Source: DASPKT01 sp035626475
Lineage (GTDB): Bacteria > Pseudomonadota > Alphaproteobacteria > Azospirillales > Azospirillaceae
DNA length: 64,000 nucleotides
Assembly (NCBI GenBank): GCA_035626475.1
Contig: DASPNP010000032.1
Coordinates: forward strand, 62,001 to 126,000
Reading direction: 5' to 3'
How positions within the stretch are numbered: position 1 is the stretch's first letter; every line of letters starts with the position of its first letter. The position numbers and the translations under genes were made by a program. Below are positions 53,171 to 62,441 of this stretch, in pieces. Below the pieces are notes generated by a model. That model saw only the letters and a list, made by a program, of their open reading frames with translations. It did no database searches and had not been told where the DNA came from.

Positions 53171-53350
53171 ATGTCCATGACCACCATCACCTACGGCGTC
53201 GGACGCGGCGGGATGCCGCTTGCCGCCGCCCCGCTCGGCTGCCTTCGCCGCCATCTCGGCGCGGAACTGCGGGAACAGACACATCGGACCCTGGGGGGAC
53301 ACCATGAGCATCTACCTGGCGCTGCCGGGCGGCACCAAGATCTACGCTGA
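53171..53350 (+). CDS. Possible small ORF (59 residues)
   Basis: ATG at 53171 is preceded by AGGAGAG at ideal distance and opens 59 residues, MSMTTITYGVGRGGMPLAAA then a basic His/Arg-rich part. It overlaps the next ORF (53304) by 47 bases in another frame. Codon composition in the second half is less convincing. It may be a real leader peptide or a remnant; I recognise no homology. Confidence 0.3.
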   Translation: MSMTTITYGVGRGGMPLAAAPLGCLRRHLGAELREQTHRTLGGHHEHLPGAAGRHQDLR

Positions 53351-53507
53351 AATCGCGCGCTGGGCCTCGCCCGGTCGGCGGTTCGACATCCGACGGGAAA
53401 TGGGGGAGACCCTGATATGGCTCGGGCGCGTCCATATCATCTATACGCCGGCCCATTGGCGGCCGGTCGCCGGAGACGTGATCGATGGAGCCACATTCTC
53501 GACATGA
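53304..53507 (+). CDS. Small hypothetical protein overlapping MarR
   Basis: A 67-residue product: MSIYLALPGGTKIYAEIARWASPGRRFDIRREMGETLIWLGRVHIIYTP and a short tail. GGGGGGAC precedes the ATG. The tail overlaps the first 23 bases of the MarR gene in a different frame, suggesting coupling. It looks like a compact beta-rich protein, with no family recognised. Confidence 0.45.
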   Translation: MSIYLALPGGTKIYAEIARWASPGRRFDIRREMGETLIWLGRVHIIYTPAHWRPVAGDVIDGATFST

Positions 53508-53856
53508 CGAGCTGAACCCGCTCGTCCGGGTGCTCGAGGAGTTCCGCACGCTCGATCCCGACCTGCCCATCCAGTACGCGCTGTCGTTCCTGACGATCGC
53601 GCAGAACGAGGGCATGTCCATCCGGGATCTGTCGGAACGCCTCGGCATCGCGCAGTCCTCCGCTTCCCGGAACGTGGCCGCCTTGTCGAAATGGCATTCC
53701 TTCGGCAAGGCCGGCCACGATCTGGTCGAGGCCGTCGAGGACCCGCGCGAGCGCCGTCGCAAGATCGTGACGCTGACGCCCCGGGGCCGCGACCTGGCCG
53801 AGCGCCTGGGCGGGCTGATCCAGCCGCAGCCGCAGCGCCGCGCGAAGAGCGCTTAG
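53485..53856 (+). CDS. MarR-family transcriptional regulator
   Basis: A 123-residue winged-helix protein. The DNA-binding core is LTIAQNEGMSIRDLSERLGIAQSSASRNVAALS and the wing is ERRRKIVTLTPRGRDLAERLGGLI. It is short for MarR (usually about 140), lacking part of the N-terminal dimerisation helix. Its likely targets are the paired TCCG-N4-CGGA sites between the exporter and the small ORFs upstream; the ligand is unknown. Confidence 0.8.
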   Translation: MEPHSRHDELNPLVRVLEEFRTLDPDLPIQYALSFLTIAQNEGMSIRDLSERLGIAQSSASRNVAALSKWHSFGKAGHDLVEAVEDPRERRRKIVTLTPRGRDLAERLGGLIQPQPQRRAKSA

Positions 53857-53907
53857 TTTACAGTCTAGAACCGGTCGTGCTGTTCACACCGGTTGCCCAA
53901 CCCCTAA

Positions 53908-54069
53908 CCGTCACCCCGGCGAAGGCCGGGGCCCAGGGGTTGCAGCCATGAGAAACCGATGAAGCCGGCCCTTCCCCCGCCGGAGAGCTTATTGATGGAG
54001 CAGTTGGGATTGCTGCATTGGCCGCATCCCGCTGCAACCCCTGGGTCCCGGCTTCCGCTGGGATGACGG
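53908..54069. repeat. Intergenic inverted repeat, family A variant (copy 4)
   Basis: The left arm CCGTCACCCCGGCGAAGG... and the right arm ...CTTCCGCTGGGATGACGG share the CCGTCA tip and CCCAGG of family A but differ in the middle. The inner ends add GGGTTGCAG/CTGCAACCC. It fills the gap between the MarR gene and the yggS stop. Confidence 0.75.
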
Positions 54070-54077
54070 GAAGTGGT

Positions 54078-54824
54078 TCAGGTGCTCCCATCCGATGGGT
54101 CCTGGCCCTCCGACCCCTCGGATGCGGCGGCCGCCTTGACCCGCTCGCCGAAGATCGCCGTGCCGACGCGCACATGCGTCGCGCCCATGCGCACCGCCGG
54201 CTCGTAGTCGCCGCTCATCCCCATCGACAGGCCGGGCACGAAGAAGCGCTTGGCGAGGTCGGCCAGCAGCGCGAAATGCAGGGTCGGCTCCTCCTCGGCC
54301 GGCGGGATGCACATGAGCCCCGTGACCTGGAGCCCCCACTCCGCCTTGCAGGCCGCCAGGAAGGCGCCGACCTCGGAGGGCGCGATGCCGGCCTTCTGCG
54401 GCTCGTTGCCGGTGTTGACCTCCACCAGGAAGCGCGGCCGTCGGTTCTGCCGGCGGCACTCCTCCGCCAGCGCCTGCGCCAGCTTCGGCCGGTCGACCGT
54501 CTGGATCACGTCGAACAGCGCCACCGCCTCCTTGACCTTGTTGGTCTGGAGCGGGCCGATCAGGTGCAGCTCGACGTCCGGATACTCGGCTTTCAGCTCG
54601 GGCCACTTGGCCTTCGCCTCCTGCACCCGGTTCTCGCCGAAGACCCGCTGCCCGGCCGCCAGCGCCGCGCGCAGCTTCAAGACCGGCTGCACCTTGGAGA
54701 CCGCCACCAGCGTCACCGCCCTTGGATCGCGCCCGACCTCCTGGGCCGCCGCCGCGATCCGACCGCGGACCTCCGCCAGATTGGCGGCCACGTCGTCGGA
54801 GGGGGGCAGGGGGGCTGATGTCAT
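54078..54824 (-). CDS. YggS family PLP homeostasis protein
   Basis: A 248-residue pyridoxal-5'-phosphate-binding barrel of the PLPBP/YggS family, which buffers PLP and has no known catalytic activity. The PLP lysine is in VTLVAVSKVQP; GENRVQEAKAKWPEL, LHLIGPLQTNKVKEA and GLSMGMSGDYEPAVRMGATHVRVGTAIFG are conserved. ATG at 54824 is used; the upstream frame has no similarity. It is divergent from the porin gene. Confidence 0.95.
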   Translation of the reverse strand: MTSAPLPPSDDVAANLAEVRGRIAAAAQEVGRDPRAVTLVAVSKVQPVLKLRAALAAGQRVFGENRVQEAKAKWPELKAEYPDVELHLIGPLQTNKVKEAVALFDVIQTVDRPKLAQALAEECRRQNRRPRFLVEVNTGNEPQKAGIAPSEVGAFLAACKAEWGLQVTGLMCIPPAEEEPTLHFALLADLAKRFFVPGLSMGMSGDYEPAVRMGATHVRVGTAIFGERVKAAAASEGSEGQDPSDGST

Positions 54825-54962
54825 GGCGGCCTCTGGCAAGCGGTCGGGGAGCGTCGGGGGTGGACAAAGCGTTAGCGGGACGCGACTTTCCCTGTCGGCG
54901 GGCCCCATGGCAAGGCCCGGCTGACATGCTTAACGCATTCCCCGACGCATAAGGCTGCCCCG

Positions 54963-56015
54963 ATGACGCGCTCCCTCCCCCTCGCCGCCCTGCTGCTGGG
55001 CCTGAACGCCACCACGGCGCTGGCCGAGGTGCCGCTCACCTTCGCGGGCGAGGGGCAGCTGGCCGGCGCCTGGTCGAACAAGCCGGCCGAGGACCGCTGG
55101 AGCGCCTACGCCGCCTACCAGCTGGAGGCGACGGCCGAACGCACCAGCGACAGCGGCCTGATCTACGGCGCCACGGTCAAGCTCGGCTCCGGCGACTATG
55201 AGGAGGGCAGCGGGCCCGGGATCAATGCCAAGTTCACCGTCAACGAATGGTACCTGTTCCTGGAGAGCGCCTATGGCCGGGTCCGGGTCGGCGACGAGGA
55301 CGGGGCGGCCGACCGGGCGCTGCTGCTGCTGCCGATCATCGGCGCCGGCCAGATGGAGGGCTTCTGGACCGAGGCCGCCGGCGTGGCGCCGCCGTCGGGC
55401 TATCTGGGCCGCGACAGCGACGACGCCACCAAAATCTTCTACGAGACGCCAGAGGCGCTGCCCGTTACCCTTGGCGTCTCCTACGCGCCGGAGCGCGAGA
55501 GCCTGTTCGAGGACATCGAGGAGCCCTCCGAGATCGCCCCGGAGAAACACTTTCTGGAGCTGGCGGCCAGCTGGCGCGGCGAGAGCGGGCCGGTGACCTA
55601 CGAGCTGGGCGCCGCCTGGAAGCGTGCCGAGGCGCGCCGGCCCTTCCTGCGCGACACCAACGGCTACAGCGTCGCCGGCGTCGCCTCCTATGGCGGGTTC
55701 CAGCTCGGCGCGGTGTGGTTCGACGACGGCCGCAGCGGCCGCTTCAAGGGCGCGCCCGGCGGCGACACCCAAGGCACCACCGTTCAGGGCACCTATGAGA
55801 ACGGCCCCTACGGGCTGACGCTGTTCCGCCATGACAGCGAGGTCGAGGGCACGCTCGACTACGCCGCCACCGGCATCGGCCTGGCTTGGCGCGTACGGCC
55901 CGAGGTCACGCTCGGGCTGGACCTGGTGCGCTGGGAGGCCGAGCGCGCCCGCACACAGGGCGGCGGCCGCGACGATGGCTTGGTCGGGCTGCTGGCAGTC
56001 CAGGCGGAGTTCTGA
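54963..56015 (+). CDS. Gram-negative porin
   Basis: A 350-residue outer-membrane beta-barrel. The signal peptide MTRSLPLAALLLGLNATTALA is cleaved before EVPLTFAGEGQLAGAW. Alternating beta-strands of about ten residues run throughout, and the C-terminus ends in ...LLAVQAEF, with the terminal phenylalanine required for Bam insertion. The loop around residue 115-150 with DEDGAADRALLLLP could be the constriction loop. Substrate unknown. Confidence 0.88.
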   Translation: MTRSLPLAALLLGLNATTALAEVPLTFAGEGQLAGAWSNKPAEDRWSAYAAYQLEATAERTSDSGLIYGATVKLGSGDYEEGSGPGINAKFTVNEWYLFLESAYGRVRVGDEDGAADRALLLLPIIGAGQMEGFWTEAAGVAPPSGYLGRDSDDATKIFYETPEALPVTLGVSYAPERESLFEDIEEPSEIAPEKHFLELAASWRGESGPVTYELGAAWKRAEARRPFLRDTNGYSVAGVASYGGFQLGAVWFDDGRSGRFKGAPGGDTQGTTVQGTYENGPYGLTLFRHDSEVEGTLDYAATGIGLAWRVRPEVTLGLDLVRWEAERARTQGGGRDDGLVGLLAVQAEF

Positions 56016-56029
56016 GGCGGCTCAGCTTG

Positions 56030-56139
56030 GTGCGGCCTTCTGACCAAGCTCAGGCTGAGGAGTTTTTGCCGCTCCCGGCGCAGCTTACGGAAGTGCCTGG
56101 AACCAAAGCCCCTCATGCTGAGCTTGTCGAAGCACGCAC
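56030..56139. repeat. Intergenic inverted repeat, family C (copy 2)
   Basis: The left arm GTGCGGCCTTCTGACCAAGCTCAGGCTGAGG and the right arm CCCCTCATGCTGAGCTTGTCGAAGCACGCAC are diverged inverse complements and share CAAGCTCAGG/CTGAGC with copy 1 at 40366. It starts 15 bases after the porin stop codon. Confidence 0.75.
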
Positions 56140-56235
56140 CACAGCGGAGCCGCACCATTCAAGCCCGCCCGGCCTTGCGCGCGGCCGGCTTTTTTGGTCT
56201 AAGGGAGCGTTCTTGACACCCTGGGTGACCCTGAG

Positions 56236-56751
56236 ATGCCGTCGCGTACCGTCCGTTCCGTTTCCCGGCTGTTCCTGGCCGGCGCCGCCCTGGCCCTCGT
56301 TTCCGGCTGCTCCTGGCTCGGCCTCGGCAATGACGCGCCCGAGCAGGAGCTGGCGCCGCAGGCCGTGCGCCAGAGCACCATCGCCTATGCCGGCACCACC
56401 GCCGCGGCGGCGCCCGCCGCCGGCCAAGCCGTGAACGCCTATCTGTGGCGCGCGGCGCTGGACACGGTCGCCTTCATGCCGGTGACCCAGGCCGACCCCT
56501 ATGGCGGCACGATCCTGACCGACTGGTACGCCCCGCCGGCCACCCCGGGCGAGCGCTTCCGCGTGAACCTGTACATCCTGGACAGCGCGCTGCGCGCCGA
56601 CGGCGTCCGCGCCACGGTGTTCCGCCAGGTCCTGGACCAGGGCGGCCGCTGGACCGACGCCCCGGTGGCGCCGGAGACCGGCACCCAGCTGGAGGACGGC
56701 ATCCTTACCAAGGCGCGTCAGCTGCGCCAGCAGAACGCGCCCAACCCCTGA
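56236..56751 (+). CDS. DUF3576 lipoprotein
   Basis: A 171-residue lipoprotein. The signal ends in ALVSGCSWLG, with the lipidated cysteine at about residue 25. The body has NAYLWRAALDTVAFMPVTQADPYGGTILTDWY and RFRVNLYILDSALRADGVRATVFRQV, the DUF3576 pattern found beside leuS and lptE in alphaproteobacteria. The location next to an LPS-assembly lipoprotein suggests an envelope function. leuS follows after 83 bases. Confidence 0.88.
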   Translation: MPSRTVRSVSRLFLAGAALALVSGCSWLGLGNDAPEQELAPQAVRQSTIAYAGTTAAAAPAAGQAVNAYLWRAALDTVAFMPVTQADPYGGTILTDWYAPPATPGERFRVNLYILDSALRADGVRATVFRQVLDQGGRWTDAPVAPETGTQLEDGILTKARQLRQQNAPNP

Positions 56752-56834
56752 TCCCCTTCGTCGGCGGGCGCTTGGTCCCCTCTCTCGGGTGACGCCCCGG
56801 CCGGAGCGACACCCGAGCAAGAGGCTATTCCTCC

Positions 56835-59402
56835 ATGTCCCGATACAATGTCCGGGAAACCGAGGCGAAGTGGCAGGCCGCCTGGACCGAGCGCGACTGC
56901 TTCAAGGTCGCCGAAGACCCGTCCAGGCCCAAATACTATGTGCTGGAGATGTTTCCCTACCCGTCGGGGCGCATCCATATGGGCCACGTCCGCAACTACA
57001 CGATCGGCGACGTGATCGCCCGCTACAAGCGGGCCAAGGGCTACAACGTCCTGCATCCCATGGGCTGGGACGCCTTCGGCCTGCCGGCCGAGAACGCGGC
57101 GCTGGAGCGCGGCGTGCATCCCGGCAAATGGACCTACGAGAATATCGCCGCCATGCGCGGCCAGCTGCAGACGATGGGCCTGGCCATCGACTGGAGCCGC
57201 GAGATCGCCACCTGCCGGCCGGAATATTACCGGCACGAGCAGAAGATGTTCCTGGATTTCCTGAAGGCCGGCCTCGCCTACCGTAAGGAGAGCTGGGTCA
57301 ATTGGGACCCGGTCGACAACACCGTGCTGGCGAACGAGCAGGTGGTGGACGGCCGCGGCTGGCGCACCGGCGCCCTGGTCGAGAAGCGCAAGCTGAGCCA
57401 GTGGTTCCTGAAGATCACCGACTTCGCCGACGAGCTGCTGTCCGCCCTGGCGGGCCTGGAGCGCTGGCCGGAGAAGGTCCGGATCATGCAGGAGAACTGG
57501 ATCGGCAAGTCCACCGGCCTGCGTTTCAAGTTCAAGCTGTCGGCGGGCCATGAGGATCTGGAGGTCTTCACCACCCGGCCCGACACGCTGTTCGGCGCCA
57601 GCTTCGTCGCCGTCTCGCCGAACCATCCGCTGGCCGCCAAGGTCGCGGAGACGAACCCGGCGCTCGCCGAGTTCATCGCCGAGTGCAACCGTTCGGGCAC
57701 GTCGGAGTCCGCGATCGAGACGCAGGAGAAGAAGGGCTTCGACACCGGCGTCACCGCCGAGCATCCCTTCGTGCCGGGCTGGAACCTGCCGGTGCACGTG
57801 GCGAACTTCGTGCTGATGGAATACGGCACCGGCGCCATCTTCGGCTGCCCGGCGCATGACCAGCGCGACCTGGACTTCGCCCGGAAATACGGCCTGCCGG
57901 TGAAGCCGGTGGTGGTGCCCGAGGGTCAGGACCCCGCGAGCTTCGACGTCGGCACCGAGGCCTATACCGGCCCCGGCACCATCCGCAACAGCCAGTTCCT
58001 GGACGGGCTAGACGTCGAGGCCGCCAAGCAGGCGGCCGGCGAGCGGATCGAGCGGATGGGACGCGGCGAGCGCACCACCATTTTCCGCCTGCGCGACTGG
58101 GGCGTCTCGCGCCAGCGCTATTGGGGCTGCCCGATTCCGGTCATCCATTGCGAGTCCTGCGGCATCGTCCCGGTGCCGGAGGACCAGCTGCCGGTGACCC
58201 TGCCGGAGGACGTGACCTTCGACCAGCCGGGCAACCCGCTGGCCCGGCACCCCACCTGGAAGCATGTCGACTGCCCGTCCTGCGGCGGCAAGGCCCAGCG
58301 CGAGACCGACACGTTCGACACCTTCATCGAGAGCAGCTGGTACTTCCTGCGCTTCGCCGACCCGCGCAACGAGGGCGCGGCGTTCGACCCGGCCAAGGCC
58401 GGCTACTGGCTGCCGGTGGACCAGTATATCGGCGGCATCGAGCATGCGGTGCTGCACCTGCTCTATGCCCGCTTCTGGACCCGGGCGCTGGAGCGCTGCG
58501 GCTACACCACCGGGCTGAAGGAGCCGTTCGACGGCCTCTTCACCCAGGGCATGGTCACGCACGCGACCTTCCAGGACGCCCAGGGCAAGTGGCTGTTCCC
58601 GACCGACGTGGAGATCACGGGCGGCAAGGCGGTCATGCGCGAGGGCGGGGCGCCCGTCACGGTCGGGCCGACCGTGAAGATGTCCAAGTCCAAGAAGAAC
58701 GTCGTCGATCCCGCCCACATCATCGACACCTACGGCGCGGATGCCGCCCGGCTGTTCATGCTGTCGGACAGCCCGCCCGACCGCGACCTGGAATGGACCG
58801 AGGCCGGCATCGACGGCGCCTGGCGCTACATCAACCGCCTCTGGCGCATGGTGACCGAGCCCGCCGCGCCGCTGCCGCCGCCCGGCACGCCGGTGCCGGG
58901 CGAGCTGTCGCAGGCCGCCCAGGACGCCCGCCGCACGGTGCACAAGGCCGTCGCCGCCATGGGCGAGGATCTGGAGCGCTTCCGCTTCAACAAGGCCGTG
59001 GCGCGCCTGCGCGAGCTGTCCAACGCGCTGGAGAAGGTGGACGGCAAGGGCGCCGGCGAGGGCTGGGTGCTGCGCGAAGGGCTGGAGGCGCTGGTGCGCA
59101 TGCTGGCCCCGATGATGCCGCACCTGGGCGAGGAGCTGTGGGCGGCCCTGGGCCACACCACCCTGCTGGTCGACACGCCCTGGCCCGAGGCGGACGCCGC
59201 CCTCGCCACCGAGGACAGCGCCACGGTCGCGGTCCAGGTGAACGGCAAGCTGCGCGCGACGCTTCACCTGCCCCGCGACATGGCGCAGGATGAGGCGCAG
59301 GCGGCGGCGCTAGCCGATCCCAACGTGCAGCGCGCGATGGACGGCAAGCCGCCCCGCAAGGTCATCGTCGTCCCGAACCGGGTGATCAATGTCGTGGTCT
59401 AA
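56835..59402 (+). CDS. leuS: Leucyl-tRNA synthetase
   Basis: An 855-residue class I synthetase. The HIGH box appears as HMGHVRNYTIGD after PYPSGRI, and the KMSKS loop as VKMSKSKKNVVDP. The CP1 editing domain includes the threonine-rich FTTRPDTLFGASF, and the zinc/C-terminal features are normal. It overlaps lptE by 14 bases, the conserved leuS-lptE-holA order. Confidence 0.98.
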   Translation: MSRYNVRETEAKWQAAWTERDCFKVAEDPSRPKYYVLEMFPYPSGRIHMGHVRNYTIGDVIARYKRAKGYNVLHPMGWDAFGLPAENAALERGVHPGKWTYENIAAMRGQLQTMGLAIDWSREIATCRPEYYRHEQKMFLDFLKAGLAYRKESWVNWDPVDNTVLANEQVVDGRGWRTGALVEKRKLSQWFLKITDFADELLSALAGLERWPEKVRIMQENWIGKSTGLRFKFKLSAGHEDLEVFTTRPDTLFGASFVAVSPNHPLAAKVAETNPALAEFIAECNRSGTSESAIETQEKKGFDTGVTAEHPFVPGWNLPVHVANFVLMEYGTGAIFGCPAHDQRDLDFARKYGLPVKPVVVPEGQDPASFDVGTEAYTGPGTIRNSQFLDGLDVEAAKQAAGERIERMGRGERTTIFRLRDWGVSRQRYWGCPIPVIHCESCGIVPVPEDQLPVTLPEDVTFDQPGNPLARHPTWKHVDCPSCGGKAQRETDTFDTFIESSWYFLRFADPRNEGAAFDPAKAGYWLPVDQYIGGIEHAVLHLLYARFWTRALERCGYTTGLKEPFDGLFTQGMVTHATFQDAQGKWLFPTDVEITGGKAVMREGGAPVTVGPTVKMSKSKKNVVDPAHIIDTYGADAARLFMLSDSPPDRDLEWTEAGIDGAWRYINRLWRMVTEPAAPLPPPGTPVPGELSQAAQDARRTVHKAVAAMGEDLERFRFNKAVARLRELSNALEKVDGKGAGEGWVLREGLEALVRMLAPMMPHLGEELWAALGHTTLLVDTPWPEADAALATEDSATVAVQVNGKLRATLHLPRDMAQDEAQAAALADPNVQRAMDGKPPRKVIVVPNRVINVVV

Positions 59403-59916
59403 GGCCATCACCGCCGCCCTCCTGGCCCTGGCGCTGCCGGGGCTGGGCGGGTGCGGCTTCAAGCCGGTCTACGGCACGGCCAGCAGCGCCGCGGTGGCAC
59501 CCGAGGGCTCGGCGGCGGCGTTGTCGAGCGTCTCCGTCGACATCATCCCGGACCGCACCGGCCAGGTGCTGCGCAACCTGCTGATCGACCGCTTCTATCA
59601 GGACGGGCGGCCGCAGGACCCGGCCTACCGGCTCTCGGTCGGGCTGACGGCGGCACGCGAGGATCTCGGCATCCGCAAGGACGCCACCGCCACCCGCGCC
59701 CGCCTGCGCCTGTTGGCCGATTACCAGCTGATCGACGCCAGGACAGGCCAGACGCTCTACCGCACCTTCAGCCGCTCCATCGTCAGCTTCAACCTGCTGG
59801 AGGCGCAGTACGCCACGCTGGTGGCCGAGCAGGACGCCTACGACCGGGCGCTGACCGAGCTGGCCGAGGATATCCGCACCCGCCTGGCGCTCTATTTCCA
59901 GCGGGAAAAGCGCTGA
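59389..59916 (+). CDS. lptE: LPS assembly lipoprotein LptE
   Basis: A 175-residue outer-membrane lipoprotein. Signal and lipobox: ALLALALPGLGGC, lipid on about C22, then GFKPVYG, the conserved start of alphaproteobacterial LptE. It plugs the LptD barrel that inserts lipopolysaccharide. The name rests on this motif and the leuS-lptE-holA position. Confidence 0.93.
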   Translation: MSWSKAITAALLALALPGLGGCGFKPVYGTASSAAVAPEGSAAALSSVSVDIIPDRTGQVLRNLLIDRFYQDGRPQDPAYRLSVGLTAAREDLGIRKDATATRARLRLLADYQLIDARTGQTLYRTFSRSIVSFNLLEAQYATLVAEQDAYDRALTELAEDIRTRLALYFQREKR

Positions 59917-59920
59917 GGCG

Positions 59921-60952
59921 ATGAAGGTCCAGCCGCGCAACGTCGACGCCTTCGTCCGCCGTCCGGACCCTCATGTCCGCGCCGTGCTGATCTACGGCCC
60001 CGACGGCGGGCTGGTGCGCGAGCGCGCCAAGATCCTGGCGAAGAGCGTTGTCGAAGACCCCAGTGACCCGTTCCGGGTGAGCGAGCTGAAGTCCGACCAG
60101 GTCAGCGGCGACCCGGCGCGCCTGAACGACGAGATGGCGGCGATCTCGCTGATGGGCGGGCGCCGGCTGGTCTGGCTGCGCGACGCGGAGGAGGGGACGG
60201 CGGCCATCATCGGCGGCATGCTGAAGGCGCCGCCGCCCGGCGACACGCTGCTGCTGGTCGAGGCCGGCGACCTCTCCAAATCCTCCAAGCTGCGCGCGCT
60301 GTTCGATGATGCCGACACCGGCGCCAGCATCGCCTGCTATGTCGAGGGCGAGGAGGAGCTGGCCGGCACCATCACCCGCATCCTCGGCGAGCACAAGCTG
60401 GCGGTCGACCCGGACGCCCGCGACTGGCTGGCCGGCAACCTGGTGGGCGACCGGGCGACCGCCCGGGGCGAACTGGACAAGCTCGCCATCTACATGCAGG
60501 GCCACAACCGGGTCACGCTCGAGGATGTCCGCGCCGTCATCGGCGACAGCGCCGCGCTGGAGATGGACGAGCCGGTCATGGCGGCGGCCGACGGCGATCT
60601 GGCCGAGGTGGACCGCTCGTTGCGCCGCCTCTTCGCCGAGGGCACCAGCCCGGTGCCGCTGCTGCGCGCCGCCCAGCGTCATTTCCAGCGCCTGCAGCTG
60701 GCCGTCTCCCACACCGCCAAGGGACAGACGCCGCAGCAGGCGGTGAAGCTCTTGCGCCCGCCGGTCTTCTTCAAGGTGGAGGCGCAGATGGCCTCCCAGG
60801 TCCGCCGCTGGACCCTTCCCCTGCTGCGGCAGGCGCTGGACCGGCTGCTGGACGCCGAGGCCGAGGTCAAGCGCACCAACATGCCCGACGAGACCATCTG
60901 CGCCCGCGCCTTCTTCCAGGTGGCGCAGCTGGGCCGGCGTGGCGAGCGGTGA
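59921..60952 (+). CDS. holA: DNA polymerase III subunit delta
   Basis: A 343-residue clamp-loader subunit that opens the beta clamp. Recognised by its N-terminal ALLIYGPDGG-like block (VRAVLIYGPDGGLVRERAKIL) and the RRLVWLRDAEEG and GDLSKSSKLRALFD regions; there is no Walker A, as expected. It begins four bases after lptE. Confidence 0.95.
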   Translation: MKVQPRNVDAFVRRPDPHVRAVLIYGPDGGLVRERAKILAKSVVEDPSDPFRVSELKSDQVSGDPARLNDEMAAISLMGGRRLVWLRDAEEGTAAIIGGMLKAPPPGDTLLLVEAGDLSKSSKLRALFDDADTGASIACYVEGEEELAGTITRILGEHKLAVDPDARDWLAGNLVGDRATARGELDKLAIYMQGHNRVTLEDVRAVIGDSAALEMDEPVMAAADGDLAEVDRSLRRLFAEGTSPVPLLRAAQRHFQRLQLAVSHTAKGQTPQQAVKLLRPPVFFKVEAQMASQVRRWTLPLLRQALDRLLDAEAEVKRTNMPDETICARAFFQVAQLGRRGER

Positions 60953-61038
60953 CGCCATATACGGCGGTATAGGTTCTGGGGTTGAGGCCCCGGTGATATT
61001 TCTCTCCGAAAGCGAAATGCCAGGAGGGGAGAGACATC

Positions 61039-62346
61039 ATGGCGCCCGGCACCACGTCCATTACCGACCACCAGCGCCGCGAGATCGACGCGGCCCTGGG
61101 TGAGTGCGCGGCCAAGCTGGAGCGGCTGCGCACGCTTGATCCCTACCTGCTGGACCTGTCGCTGCGCGAGCCCACCGTCGGGGCGCCGGTCGGCCATACC
61201 CTCCAGAACAAGCTGGAGATCTGGCAGATGGTCCGGGCCTTCGGCTTCCGGGACATGCTGATCGCCAGCCTGGACTACCCGCTGCCCGAGCACCATGAGG
61301 TCGAGGACGATTTCGTCCAGGCGCTGCGGGAGTCGGGCCAGTCGCTGGACGGCTGCTTCGCATTCACCACCCCCGGGGAGACGACGCCCAGGGGCTTCGA
61401 ACCGCACCCCAGCATGGTGAAGCTGCGCGACTACGGCATCCCGAACACGCTGCACGAGATCTATCTGGCCGATCTCAAGGCGCATGAACGCCACGCGCTG
61501 ATCGAGAATCTCGGCGCCAGCATCGCCTGGCTGCACAAGCATGTGAAAGGCGACGCGGGCGGCGAGCCGCGCATCTATGTCAACATCGTCGACATGCCCG
61601 ACGCCATGGTGCAGGACCCCGAGTGGGTGGTCGGCATGGTGTCCTGGATGGCGGCCCAGCCCATCGCCGCCGTCAGCTTCGAGGACGGCCGCGGCACCTA
61701 CTTCCCGTTCCAGGTCGGCGCCTATGCCCGCATCCTGCGGACCCTGCTGCCGGCCCAGGTCAAGGTGCTGCTGCACGTCCATGCCGGAAACGGCATGGAG
61801 AACGCCTCGGTGGTGGAGGCGCTGCTGAACGGGGCCGATGGCGTCTGGGGCGGCATGACCAAGGAGGCGGCGACCATCGGCCACGCCTCTCTGTCCGAGC
61901 TGATCGTCAACCTGATGCGCGCCGGCAACAAGGCGGTGGAGCACCGCTACAAGCTGAAGACCATGATGCCGCTGGTCCGCGCCATGCAGACCATCAACAC
62001 CGAGCAGGAGACGCCGGCGGACAGCCCGATCTTCGGCACCGACGCCTACCGCATGATGCTCAGCATGTTCGAGCAGAAGAAGGACCGGCCGATGGACGTG
62101 CCGCCGGAGGCGATCGGCACCTCCTACGGCTACCGCATCGCCCCGGTCTCCAGCGACGTGCCGGTCATCCAGGGCCGCGTGCGCGAGGCGCTGGGCGTCC
62201 AGGACCTGTCCGAAGCGACGGCCCGGCGCATGATCGAGCTGATGCGCCTGGACATGCGCGCCGGTAAGCGAATCCGCTACGACGATCCCCGCCACCTGGC
62301 CGAACTGCTGGCGCGGGCGCAGGCGAAGGAGCCGGTGGTGGGCTGA
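61039..62346 (+). CDS. DRE-TIM metallolyase-like TIM-barrel protein of unknown function
   Basis: A 435-residue cytoplasmic protein that resembles HMG-CoA lyase/2-isopropylmalate synthase enzymes. LLDLSLREPTVG (about 36-47) stands where those enzymes have the DRE-type loop, and KVLLHVHAGNGMENASVVEALLNGADGVWGGM carries the HxH metal ligands and the downstream Asn/Gly. The first motif has LREP rather than the usual LRDG, so the substrate is likely different. AGGAGGGGAG upstream is a very strong ribosome site. It is separated from holA by 86 bases and has no pathway partner nearby. Confidence 0.6.
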   Translation: MAPGTTSITDHQRREIDAALGECAAKLERLRTLDPYLLDLSLREPTVGAPVGHTLQNKLEIWQMVRAFGFRDMLIASLDYPLPEHHEVEDDFVQALRESGQSLDGCFAFTTPGETTPRGFEPHPSMVKLRDYGIPNTLHEIYLADLKAHERHALIENLGASIAWLHKHVKGDAGGEPRIYVNIVDMPDAMVQDPEWVVGMVSWMAAQPIAAVSFEDGRGTYFPFQVGAYARILRTLLPAQVKVLLHVHAGNGMENASVVEALLNGADGVWGGMTKEAATIGHASLSELIVNLMRAGNKAVEHRYKLKTMMPLVRAMQTINTEQETPADSPIFGTDAYRMMLSMFEQKKDRPMDVPPEAIGTSYGYRIAPVSSDVPVIQGRVREALGVQDLSEATARRMIELMRLDMRAGKRIRYDDPRHLAELLARAQAKEPVVG

Positions 62347-62393
62347 GATTGCCGCGGGCCAGGAGATTCCTCTCTCTTGAACGTTGCACTGTA

Positions 62394-62441
62394 TGGTCGC
62401 ATGCTCCGGAACCATGCGCTCCTATGAAGAGCATGCGACCA
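62394..62441. repeat. Inverted repeat spanning the start of the DUF559 gene
   Basis: TGGTCGCATGCTC (62394-62406) and GAGCATGCGACCA (62429-62441) are perfect 13-bp inverse complements around a 22-base loop that contains the ATG at 62414. It could hide the start codon in RNA or mark an insertion end. The core GGTCGCATG resembles family D. Confidence 0.7.
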
